Below are positions 1-5,481 of a DNA stretch of 5,539 nucleotides, piece after piece. The stretch spans positions 1-5,539 of the forward strand of contig DAOUSS010000110.1 in assembly GCA_030627085.1 (NCBI GenBank), given 5' to 3'. This stretch comes from Candidatus Stahliibacteriota bacterium (GTDB taxonomy: Bacteria > Hydrothermota > UBA3073). The notes under the pieces are model-generated. The model did not search any database and had not been told where the DNA came from. It saw nothing but the letters and a program-made list of their open reading frames with translations. Position 1 is the stretch's first letter; each line of letters opens with the position of its first letter. Made by a program: the position numbers and the translations under genes.

Positions 1-670
1 TATACTCCTTGTTCTCGTTCATAAACAATAGAAATCTATCTATCGTCTCTTTGAATTCCACCTCTCTTCTTCCAAGATTTTCCTCTATTTCATCTAAGCT
101 GCCAAGATTTCTCCTTATAAGTTCTATGTCCTCCCTTATGTTCATAAATATCCAGGATATATACTCTTTAACCCTTCTTTCACTATTCTGGACAAGGTCA
201 AGAATTGCTTTTTCATACTCCTTTTTTTCAATTGCCTCTTTAAAGAATCTGTCAAGAACTTCATCCAGTAGGATAGCCTCTTCTGTTTCAGTAATAATTT
301 CGTAACTCGGAAGGATTCCTGCCTCAAATGGCAATGTTGACAGGAAACTGGCAAACAGAGAGTGGAATGTACTGATGTTCAGGGAAGAAAGATTATGAAA
401 CAGGTGTTTTCTCCTCCTGTCTGCTACCTTCTGGCTCTCTTTAAATTCTCTTACAATCCCAACCTCGTCGGGTCTTGCAGGATTATTGTTTGCAAGAATA
501 TCAAGGTAGTGGATTACTCTCTCCTTCATTTCAAGAGATGCCTTGTTGGTGAATGTAATTCCGTAAAGGGATTCAAGAGAATAACCTTTAAGGTATAGCG
601 ACAGAAACCTCTTTGCCAACTCGTAGGTCTTACCCGACCCTGCAGATGATTTTACAGCAATATTATGCAT
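1..670 (-). CDS. addA: AddA-type UvrD/Rep-family helicase(-nuclease) subunit, N-terminal part
   Basis: Open frame of 223 codons from the ATG at 668-670 to the left edge, with no stop. It is the N-terminal fifth or so of a protein that usually has over 1000 residues. Walker A is SSAGSGKT (residues 8-15), motif Ia is GITFTNKASLEMKERV (37-52) and motif Ic is NISTFHSLFASFL (98-110), the standard order in superfamily 1A helicases. The very short lead-in before Walker A and the S-A-G-S-G-K-T form fit AddA better than UvrD or PcrA. A charged, helix-rich stretch (about 125-223) fits the start of domain 1B. In AddAB this subunit is the 3'-5' motor and carries one nuclease domain at its C-terminus, which lies outside the window. 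It follows addB on the same strand, which supports the call. The start has no Shine-Dalgarno; a heptamer tract (677-711) sits where one would be. RecB-like or other UvrD-like helicases are the alternatives. Confidence 0.88.
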   Translation of the reverse strand, partial: MHNIAVKSSAGSGKTYELAKRFLSLYLKGYSLESLYGITFTNKASLEMKERVIHYLDILANNNPARPDEVGIVREFKESQKVADRRRKHLFHNLSSLNISTFHSLFASFLSTLPFEAGILPSYEIITETEEAILLDEVLDRFFKEAIEKKEYEKAILDLVQNSERRVKEYISWIFMNIREDIELIRRNLGSLDEIEENLGRREVEFKETIDRFLLFMNENKEY

Positions 671-676
671 AATGAA

Positions 677-711
677 AAAGACACAAGACCACAGACTAAA
701 GACCAAAGACC
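677..711. repeat. Heptamer tract, consensus AAAGACC, five units
   Basis: Five contiguous 7-bp units read AAAGACA, CAAGACC, ACAGACT, AAAGACC and AAAGACC on the plus strand. On the coding (minus) strand this is a run of RGTCTTT-like units ending 6 bases before the addA start codon, so it occupies the expected ribosome-binding region. It resembles in style the short tandemly repeated repetitive (heptanucleotide) sequences known from cyanobacteria; no relationship is implied. Confidence 0.8.
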
Positions 712-780
712 GATTTTGGATTTTATACTACCCCATTACTCCACCAATTCACTCTCTCATCCTCACATTGTCTCTTTTTC

Positions 781-825
781 GCGACTGGCCTGCTCCGACT
801 TATCGTCGGAGGAGGTCGCTCCTAC
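781..825 (-). repeat. REP-like palindrome R1 with a nested hairpin
   Basis: On the minus strand it begins GTAGGAGCGACC and closes with GTCGC. The outer stem is GCGAC/GTCGC, and a second perfect hairpin is nested inside: TCCGAC, loop GATAA, GTCGGA. The head GTAGGAGCGACCTCC is identical to the head of the element inside addB at 2941-2955. A GTAG head followed by an imperfect palindrome is the hallmark of REP sequences associated with RAYT transposases; no such gene is in this window. Confidence 0.7.
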
Positions 826-834
826 AAATCAGGT

Positions 835-862
835 AATCAGTGATCTGTTATCAGCTATCGAT
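835..862. repeat. Heptamer tract of ACYGATN type, four units
   Basis: Plus-strand units are AATCAGT, GATCTGT, TATCAGC and TATCGAT. On the minus strand these are ATCGATA, GCTGATA, ACAGATC and ACTGATT, followed by ACC. The same type of unit recurs as ACCGATT, ACCGATG, ACTGATC and ACCGATA inside addB (3020-3047). Confidence 0.6.
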
Positions 863-884
863 AAGGGCCGTCACTTTGCTCACT

Positions 885-898
885 ACAATCTACAATCT
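885..898. repeat. Two AGATTGT heptamers (minus strand)
   Basis: Two exact copies of ACAATCT on the plus strand, i.e. AGATTGT on the minus strand. Three exact AGATTGT copies occur on the plus strand inside addB at 2918-2938. The adjoining CATCACCCC (903-911) also has its reverse complement in the addB block (2973-2981). Confidence 0.6.
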
Positions 899-929
899 AT
901 CCCATCACCCCACTACTCCTCCTATTACC

Positions 930-1048
930 TTTCACCTTTCACATTCCACATTTCACATTCCACATTTCACATTCCACATTTCACATTCCATATTCCACAT
1001 TCCACATTCCATATTCCACATTAAACATTTCACCTGTCACCTTCCACA
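930..1048. repeat. TTYCACA heptamer array (7/14-bp period), 17 units
   Basis: Seventeen consecutive 7-bp units in perfect register. The first part alternates TTTCACA and TTCCACA, giving a 14-bp higher-order unit. The later part is TTCCACA and TTCCATA, and the last units (TTAAACA, TTTCACC, TGTCACC, TTCCACA) are degenerate. The right end runs over the addB stop codon (TCA at 1037-1039) and its last three codons, including the codon for the last Fe-S cysteine. Confidence 0.9.
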
Positions 1049-3871
1049 GAATTCCTTATACGCACAGGTTCTACATCTTGATTCATCGTTGGTTCTGTAC
1101 CAGGGTGTCGTCGGGTCTATAAGCTCACGAATTGTAGGAATGAGTATCTCATCACGGAACGCTGGAATGTAGCCTTCCTCCATAATATCCTCTGGTCCCA
1201 CCCTGTTTTTTGATATATAGCAGTAAAGAAGTCCTCCGATGTCCTCAAAATCTTTCTTAGAGAATATTAGTGCATACATTGGTAATTGAAACTCTGTAAA
1301 CGCTTCATCCACATTGTAAAGCTTTTTATCAACCGATTGTCCTGTCTTATAGTCTATAATGTAATACTTTCCATCCAGTATATCTATTCTGTCTGTTTTT
1401 CCCTTTAGTTTAATCTTCATTCCATCAATGTGTATCTCATATTCATCAAGTTTCTTCTCAACACAATGTATCCTGTAACCTTCCTCAAACCTTTCCAAAT
1501 CCTTATACAGAAACCTCTTCATATACTCTTTATATACCTCAAGGTCAAAAAGGCTGCTCGCCTTTGGCCTGCCCAAAATTTCTCTCATCGTCTCTTTCAT
1601 ACGGAAGTAAAGTATTCTCTTTGCACTATGTAAATTGTCCCTCGTAAAATGGGAAGGAAAGTCTACACTGTAGAATTTCTGAAGCGCTTTGTGTATTATA
1701 TTTCCCCATTCTATCGGACCCGCCTCTTCAACTATTTTTTCAGGCTCATCTATTTCAAGAATATACTTAAGATAAAAATGGTAAGGACACTTGCGATAAA
1801 TCCTGAGAGAGGAGGGACTGTATTTCATCTTTTCCAATTTCTTGATAAGAGCACTGTCTTTCGGCACGGGTTCCTTCTTCTCCGTCTTTTCCTTCTCAAA
1901 AAGCAACGACGATTCCTCTATCTTTATACCTTTATCACACAAAAAACTCACAAATCTTGAATATACGTCTCTATCCTCTTTTTCAACATATGAAATGAAA
2001 ATCTCTTTTTTGCCTGCTACAAGCTGGGTAAAGTAGTAGTAGAACAGATTTTCTCTCTCCTTATCATAGGGAAGTCCTACCTCTTTTCGCAGTAGTGCAG
2101 GAACAAACAGGTCTTTTTCGCTTCTTTTGGGAAATACTCCTTCATTCATTGATGGAAGTATAACATAATCAAAATCAAGATTCCTTGCTTCAAGCACTCC
2201 AATCAATTGGACACCCTTGAATGGATTTCCCTCAATAGAGTATGTCTCGTCTTTTAGAACCCTTAAGATAAAGTCAAGCTTCTCCATTCCTGTAGGAAAT
2301 ATATCCTCCCTAATTATAAGATTTGACAGTTTGTGAGTCTCATCAAGAAATTCCTTAATTCCCAGTATGCCTGATTTCAGAAATTCGGGATTACTGGATA
2401 AAAGCAGGAAGAGCAGTTTCTCAATCCCTTTCATATAAAGAGAAAAAGAGGTATTATCTGTTATTGTATCAGTAAACTTCTTTATCATATTTACAAGCGG
2501 TCTATATTCTTCATTCCTAAAATCATCAAATCTAAAGAAAATCCTGTTCTTTCCTATCATTTCCTTTTCAAGTGCATATATGATGGGTCTCACATCCTCG
2601 CCATTGAGTTTTGCATTTTTTAGGAGGGGATGTCTTATGAATGCAAAAAACTCCTCGTAGTGAAAATTCTTTTTTACGGCGTCTCTTAGAAGGGAGAGAA
2701 AGGAATAAAGAAGATTCCGCGAGAAGGGTAAGCCCATAGAGAGATTGCAATTATAACCTGCTTTTTCTATTGCTACCTTTATAGGTGATGCTAACGATTC
2801 ATCCGCAAGGACAACAGCAATACGATCAGGTTCATATATAGATATCAACTTCTTCAATATCTCCTTTATGTATAGTACCTCCTGTATTTGACTCTTCAAT
2901 CTTGTTATGTGGACAGCAGATTGTAGATTGTAGATTGTAGGTAGGAGCGACCTCCCGGTCGCGATAAAGGATGGGGTGATGCGAGGATGGGGTATCGGCT
3001 CATTGGGGTGTTGGTTCTTACCGATTACCGATGACTGATCACCGATAACTACTATTTCTTCAACGGACTTCCCAAGGAACAGAATAAGCCTATTATGATT
3101 ATAGAACGGAGTTGTAAGGTCATCTTTGATTTCTTCTTTTTTTGAATGGAGAATAAGTTCTGATGGCAGATTGGAGAGAATCTTTTTTATGATAGTACCC
3201 TCAACTCTCGTAGGGGCAAGAAGTCCAGATATAAAAATATATTTGAAATCCTCCAACATCTCTGCTTTAAATTCTTTCTTTATAAGTGCATATTCGTACT
3301 CTGTACCTGTATATCCTGATTCTTGCAGAACTCTTCTATATTCATCAAATATTCTTCTGATAATTACAAGCTCGTTCTCAACATATTTTTGGGGAAAGTG
3401 GAGTTTTTCTTTCAATTCTTCTATATTATCAAGTATAATATCCGCTTTTTGTAATTCATCAAAGAAAGATAACAATCTATCTCCTACAGATATGAACTTG
3501 AGAAAATCAAGGTCTTTCCAGAACTCTATTTTTAGGGAATCAACAACGTATTTCAAGATAAGATTTCTTTCGAGTTTTTCTAATTTCTTGCCCTTTTTTC
3601 CCCCGAGTCTTTCAAATAGAAGGTTTGAGAGTTCTTTAACAGTAAACATTGTAGGTGGTATTATCCCGGGCTTGCCAGATGCTTTAAGGAGATACCTTCG
3701 GAAATAAAACTTGTTTCTTTGTGATGGAAAGATGAGGAGGATGTCGGATAGGTCGGGAGAGTTCTTTTCAAATTTACCCCACATATAGGACGCAAGCGTA
3801 GGTAAAAATGGGAGCTCTATGGGAATTATCTTTATTTTTGATGAAATATCCTGCATAGCTACAGATTGCAT
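1037..3871 (-). CDS. addB: AddB-like helicase-nuclease subunit, PD-(D/E)XK nuclease with Fe-S staple
   Basis: A 944-residue protein. The N-terminus (LLIFPSQRNKFYFRRYL, from about residue 45) matches the region where AddB-like proteins carry a degenerate Walker A; no GKT is present, so this half is probably not an ATPase. The middle has the inactivated-helicase motifs GVQLIGVLEARNLDFDYV and NEGVFP. The C-terminal nuclease shows GNIIH (His727), GKTDRID (Asp827) and IDYKTG (Asp840, Lys842), the PD-(D/E)XK set. Cys695 (RKCPYHFYLKY) plus Cys933, Cys936 and Cys942 (C-x2-C-x5-C) form the four-cysteine Fe-S staple of AddB. It is the partner of AddA in end resection at double-strand breaks. Odd: about residues 273-320 are encoded by a repeat block. 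Start: ATG 3871, with Met6 (3856) as alternative; neither has a Shine-Dalgarno, and an in-frame TGA lies 15 bases upstream of the first. Confidence 0.88.
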   Translation of the reverse strand: MQSVAMQDISSKIKIIPIELPFLPTLASYMWGKFEKNSPDLSDILLIFPSQRNKFYFRRYLLKASGKPGIIPPTMFTVKELSNLLFERLGGKKGKKLEKLERNLILKYVVDSLKIEFWKDLDFLKFISVGDRLLSFFDELQKADIILDNIEELKEKLHFPQKYVENELVIIRRIFDEYRRVLQESGYTGTEYEYALIKKEFKAEMLEDFKYIFISGLLAPTRVEGTIIKKILSNLPSELILHSKKEEIKDDLTTPFYNHNRLILFLGKSVEEIVVIGDQSSVIGKNQHPNEPIPHPRITPSFIATGRSLLPTIYNLQSAVHITRLKSQIQEVLYIKEILKKLISIYEPDRIAVVLADESLASPIKVAIEKAGYNCNLSMGLPFSRNLLYSFLSLLRDAVKKNFHYEEFFAFIRHPLLKNAKLNGEDVRPIIYALEKEMIGKNRIFFRFDDFRNEEYRPLVNMIKKFTDTITDNTSFSLYMKGIEKLLFLLLSSNPEFLKSGILGIKEFLDETHKLSNLIIREDIFPTGMEKLDFILRVLKDETYSIEGNPFKGVQLIGVLEARNLDFDYVILPSMNEGVFPKRSEKDLFVPALLRKEVGLPYDKERENLFYYYFTQLVAGKKEIFISYVEKEDRDVYSRFVSFLCDKGIKIEESSLLFEKEKTEKKEPVPKDSALIKKLEKMKYSPSSLRIYRKCPYHFYLKYILEIDEPEKIVEEAGPIEWGNIIHKALQKFYSVDFPSHFTRDNLHSAKRILYFRMKETMREILGRPKASSLFDLEVYKEYMKRFLYKDLERFEEGYRIHCVEKKLDEYEIHIDGMKIKLKGKTDRIDILDGKYYIIDYKTGQSVDKKLYNVDEAFTEFQLPMYALIFSKKDFEDIGGLLYCYISKNRVGPEDIMEEGYIPAFRDEILIPTIRELIDPTTPWYRTNDESRCRTCAYKEFCGR
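2912..3054. repeat. Repeat block inserted in frame within addB
   Basis: On the plus strand the order is three AGATTGT heptamers (2918-2938), a REP-like palindrome (2941-2965), a direct repeat of AGGATGGGGT (2968-2977 and 2984-2993), then heptamers ACCGATT, ACCGATG, ACTGATC, ACCGATA and ACTACTA (3020-3054). The same module types fill the addB-addA spacer. Read as addB it adds roughly residues 273-320, a Pro/Ile/Ser-rich stretch (HPNEPIPHPRITPSF and so on) unlike the charged helical sequence on both sides (LFLGKSVEEI before, HITRLKSQIQEVLYIKEIL after). The exact ends are uncertain by several bases. Confidence 0.75.
2941..2965 (+). repeat. REP-like palindrome R2 inside addB
   Basis: GTAGGA head, then a perfect 6-bp hairpin GCGACC, loop TCCC, GGTCGC, then GAT. 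It shares head, loop and tail with the element at 5423-5447, but three of its six stem pairs differ in a compensated way. It is wholly inside the addB reading frame. Confidence 0.75.
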
Positions 3872-3891
3872 GGAGTATAAATTACATCAAC

Positions 3892-3919
3892 AACACCGAA
3901 AGACACCGAACTCACCGAA
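3892..3919. repeat. Short degenerate tandem repeat of ACACCGAA
   Basis: Three units, ACACCGAA (3893-3900), ACACCGAA (3903-3910) and TCACCGAA (3912-3919), spaced 10 and 9 bases apart. The tract lies 20 bases upstream of the addB start codon, between that gene and the bipartite palindrome unit. Confidence 0.6.
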
Positions 3920-3921
3920 TT

Positions 3922-3985
3922 GTGGTGTCAGGAGTTACCTCCTGACACTATAAGTGAAAGTGTAGGCACAAATTCAATTTGTGCC
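3922..3985 (+). repeat. Bipartite palindrome unit, copy 1 (between EEP gene and addB)
   Basis: Palindrome P1: GTG head (3922-3924), then arms GTGTCAGGAG (3925-3934) and CTCCTGACAC (3939-3948) around TTAC. A 13-base spacer follows. Palindrome P2: GTAG head (3962-3965), arms GGCACAAATT (3965-3974) and AATTTGTGCC (3976-3985) around a single C. P2 lies only 7 bases past the EEP stop codon. On the transcribed strand P1 would be a 10-bp hairpin with a GUAA loop; there is no T-run, so it is not a standard terminator, though it could protect mRNA ends. Confidence 0.85.
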
Positions 3986-3992
3986 AAGTTAC

Positions 3993-5264
3993 TCAATGCA
4001 ACAAAATTATCTTTTTTGTTTGAGAGCTATTGCCAACAACAATATGGCAGAAATAAATACCACTTAAGACAGATTGGGCAGCATCATTTTTGCTGTCCCA
4101 GGTTACCCTGTGCAATCCCTCTGGCTTAGTTGTATTTATCAATGTCAGGACTTTCTGACCGGTTATGTCATAAATCTCTAAGGTAACCTTATCTTCTTTG
4201 GGTAATGTAAACTCAATTGTGGTCTCGGAATTAAACGGATTTGGGTAATTATACAAACTAAATCTCTGGTTGTTGACCAATTCAATTCCAACTTTTTCTA
4301 TCTCAATATCCACATAAACCGGTAGATGGTCTGATGCAAAATAGAGCGCATCGGCAATATCAGAAGGAACTGCAGAGTTTGTTCCAGAATTTATAGATTG
4401 GTCGAAGTGATTGCCATCATTTCCAAAGGCAGTGTAAGTATCAGTTAAAAGTCGTAGCTCCCCACCTTCCAGAAAACTGCTGGAACACAGAATCATATCA
4501 AATCTGTCATCCAATCCGCCAGGAGACCCACCATCTGGAAGACTGGTCAAGCGCGTGGATTGTGTATGTATGGATGCAAAAGCTTGATTGTTATGCCAGT
4601 ATCCAGGTGCGTCAAGTGGGTCCCATAAACGACCATTGTTGTTTTCCAGACTGTCGGTAAGTTTGCGAAATGCGGGCTCGTCACTGTAATAGATATTGAA
4701 GTCACCAACCACTAGAAAGTTGGTTCCAATCTCACAGGAATTAAGATGATCTCTCAACATTGTTGCTTGCGAGAAACGCACTAACGAGTCCTCCATACGT
4801 GCCTTGAGATGGACGGATAGTACACGAAATTGGGTTGAATCTGGTACTGTTTTCAAATAATACTCTGCTATATCCCTTTCGCCTTGGGTTGCTATCCCTG
4901 TTAGTAAAAATTTGGCAGAATCACATATTATCTTAGATGTGCGATAGAAGAGGCTATTGTAAATGTCCTGGTAATGAAGAGTGTTAAAGGGTGCCCTTCC
5001 GAACGATTGCGCTTCATAGTTCATTACCGAATCAAGAAACAAGTAAGCTCCAAGGTGACCATTTAGCTCCTGGCATACAACTATATCTGGTTGAATAGAA
5101 TTTATGACTACCCGAAAATGTTTAATCCTTTCTTCCCCTATTGCATCCGGAAAGTTAAGGATATTGTAAGTGGTAATCCGGATAGTATCAACCGCTAAGG
5201 CATCTACCAGAGAAAATGCGGATACCAGAAGGACACATAAGAATATAACTATAAGCTTTTTCAT
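3993..5264 (-). CDS. Secreted endonuclease/exonuclease/phosphatase-family protein with type IX-like C-terminal sorting domain
   Basis: 423 residues. An N-terminal signal peptide (MKK then a hydrophobic core, about residues 4-20) has a likely cleavage near ALA-VD (about 24). The EEP fold follows: TTYNILNFPD (Asn34), PDIVVCQEL (Glu66), LSVHLKAR (His152), VVGDFN (Asp188, Asn190), RFDMIL (Asp256) and ASDHLPVY (Asp312, His313), so the metal-dependent phosphodiesterase catalytic set is complete. Residues about 335-423 form a sorting domain: YNYPNPFNSETTIEFTLP, then LEIYDITGQKV, SGIYF and a TKKIILLH end, as in Por/type IX secretion substrates. Extracellular nucleic-acid or phosphodiester hydrolysis is likely; the substrate cannot be told from sequence. 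It is the first gene after the promoter at 5453-5481. The ATG at 5264 is chosen because MKK plus hydrophobic core follows at once; no Shine-Dalgarno is seen. Bipartite palindromes flank it on both sides. Confidence 0.9.
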   Translation of the reverse strand: MKKLIVIFLCVLLVSAFSLVDALAVDTIRITTYNILNFPDAIGEERIKHFRVVINSIQPDIVVCQELNGHLGAYLFLDSVMNYEAQSFGRAPFNTLHYQDIYNSLFYRTSKIICDSAKFLLTGIATQGERDIAEYYLKTVPDSTQFRVLSVHLKARMEDSLVRFSQATMLRDHLNSCEIGTNFLVVGDFNIYYSDEPAFRKLTDSLENNNGRLWDPLDAPGYWHNNQAFASIHTQSTRLTSLPDGGSPGGLDDRFDMILCSSSFLEGGELRLLTDTYTAFGNDGNHFDQSINSGTNSAVPSDIADALYFASDHLPVYVDIEIEKVGIELVNNQRFSLYNYPNPFNSETTIEFTLPKEDKVTLEIYDITGQKVLTLINTTKPEGLHRVTWDSKNDAAQSVLSGIYFCHIVVGNSSQTKKIILLH

Positions 5265-5270
5265 ATAATC

Positions 5271-5306
5271 ATAAGGTCATTAGGTCATTTGGTAATTGGT
5301 CATTAG
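5271..5306. repeat. Degenerate GGTCATT tract upstream of the EEP start
   Basis: Units of 7-8 bases on the plus strand: AAGGTCAT, TAGGTCAT, TTGGTAAT and TGGTCAT, then TAG. On the minus strand this reads as repeated ATGACC-type units ending 6 bases before the EEP start codon. The unit resembles GGTCATT-type heptanucleotide repeats described in cyanobacteria, which I note as similarity of pattern only. Confidence 0.65.
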
Positions 5307-5326
5307 AAATTTGACATTAGTAAGCC

Positions 5327-5409
5327 GTGGTGTCAGGTCACAGACTCACACGAGAGTTACCCCTCCTGACACTGTAAGCCGAAATGTAGGCACGAATTGA
5401 ATTCGTGCC
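5327..5409 (+). repeat. Bipartite palindrome unit, copy 2 (leader of the EEP gene)
   Basis: Same order and orientation as 3922-3985. P1: GTG head (5327-5329), arms GTGTCAGG (5330-5337) and CCTGACAC (5365-5372), with 19 extra interior bases compared with copy 1. The spacer is again exactly 13 bases (TGTAAGCCGAAAT against TATAAGTGAAAGT). P2: GTAG head (5386-5389), arms GGCACGAATT (5389-5398) and AATTCGTGCC (5400-5409) around a single G. P2 differs from copy 1 by a compensated A-T to G-C pair change and by the centre base. Confidence 0.85.
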
Positions 5410-5422
5410 TGATCACTCTTCT

Positions 5423-5447
5423 GTGGGAGAGGTCTCCCGACCTCGAT
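5423..5447 (+). repeat. REP-like palindrome R3
   Basis: GTGGGA head, hairpin GAGGTC, loop TCCC, GACCTC, then GAT. Compared with the addB-internal element (2941-2965) the head (GTRGGA), loop and tail are conserved while three stem pairs are swapped with pairing kept. It begins just downstream of the predicted -10 box, so it would form the 5' end of the EEP transcript. Confidence 0.75.
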
Positions 5448-5452
5448 GATTT

Positions 5453-5481
5453 ATTATAAATCATTTCTCCTAAAAAGTCAA
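5453..5481 (-). promoter_or_regulatory. Sigma70-type promoter for the EEP gene
   Basis: On the minus strand: TTGACT (-35, 5476-5481), a 17-base spacer, TATAAT (-10, 5453-5458). Five of six and six of six consensus matches at ideal spacing. Start of transcription is expected near 5446, giving a leader of about 180 bases that contains palindromes R3, P2 and P1 before the EEP start codon. Readthrough into addB and addA is possible, as no classical terminator follows. Confidence 0.75.

Larger units (their letters stand above)
712..1036. other. Repeat-filled addB-addA spacer without a gene
   Basis: No convincing coding frame exists here on either strand; the open plus-strand frames translate into repeated S-T-F-H-I-P peptides from the tandem array. 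The spacer holds a G-rich/C-rich stretch (about 721-780), a REP-like palindrome (781-825), two short heptamer tracts (835-862 and 885-898) and the TTYCACA array (from 930). I see no terminator with a T-run. A weak TATAAA on the minus strand (721-726) lacks a good -35 box. Confidence 0.7.

Noticed and set aside
677..1048. CRISPR array
   Set aside because: The repeated units are 7-14 bp with no spacers between them; there are no 23-37 bp repeats and no cas genes.
665..1172. Overlapping plus-strand open frames rich in S-T-F-H-I-P
   Set aside because: They are translations of the TTYCACA heptamer array and of the addB antisense strand. A 7-bp repeat lacking stops stays open in several frames; no domain or ribosome site supports them.
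3126..3707. 193-codon plus-strand open frame
   Set aside because: It lies antisense within addB, whose frame has conserved AddB-like sequence; the plus-strand product is Ser/Phe-rich in the manner of an antisense shadow.
3922..3992. Rho-independent terminator after the EEP gene
   Set aside because: Two palindromes lie downstream of the stop codon, but neither is followed by a T-run on the transcribed strand, and the same unit occurs in the EEP leader, where a terminator would be unexpected.
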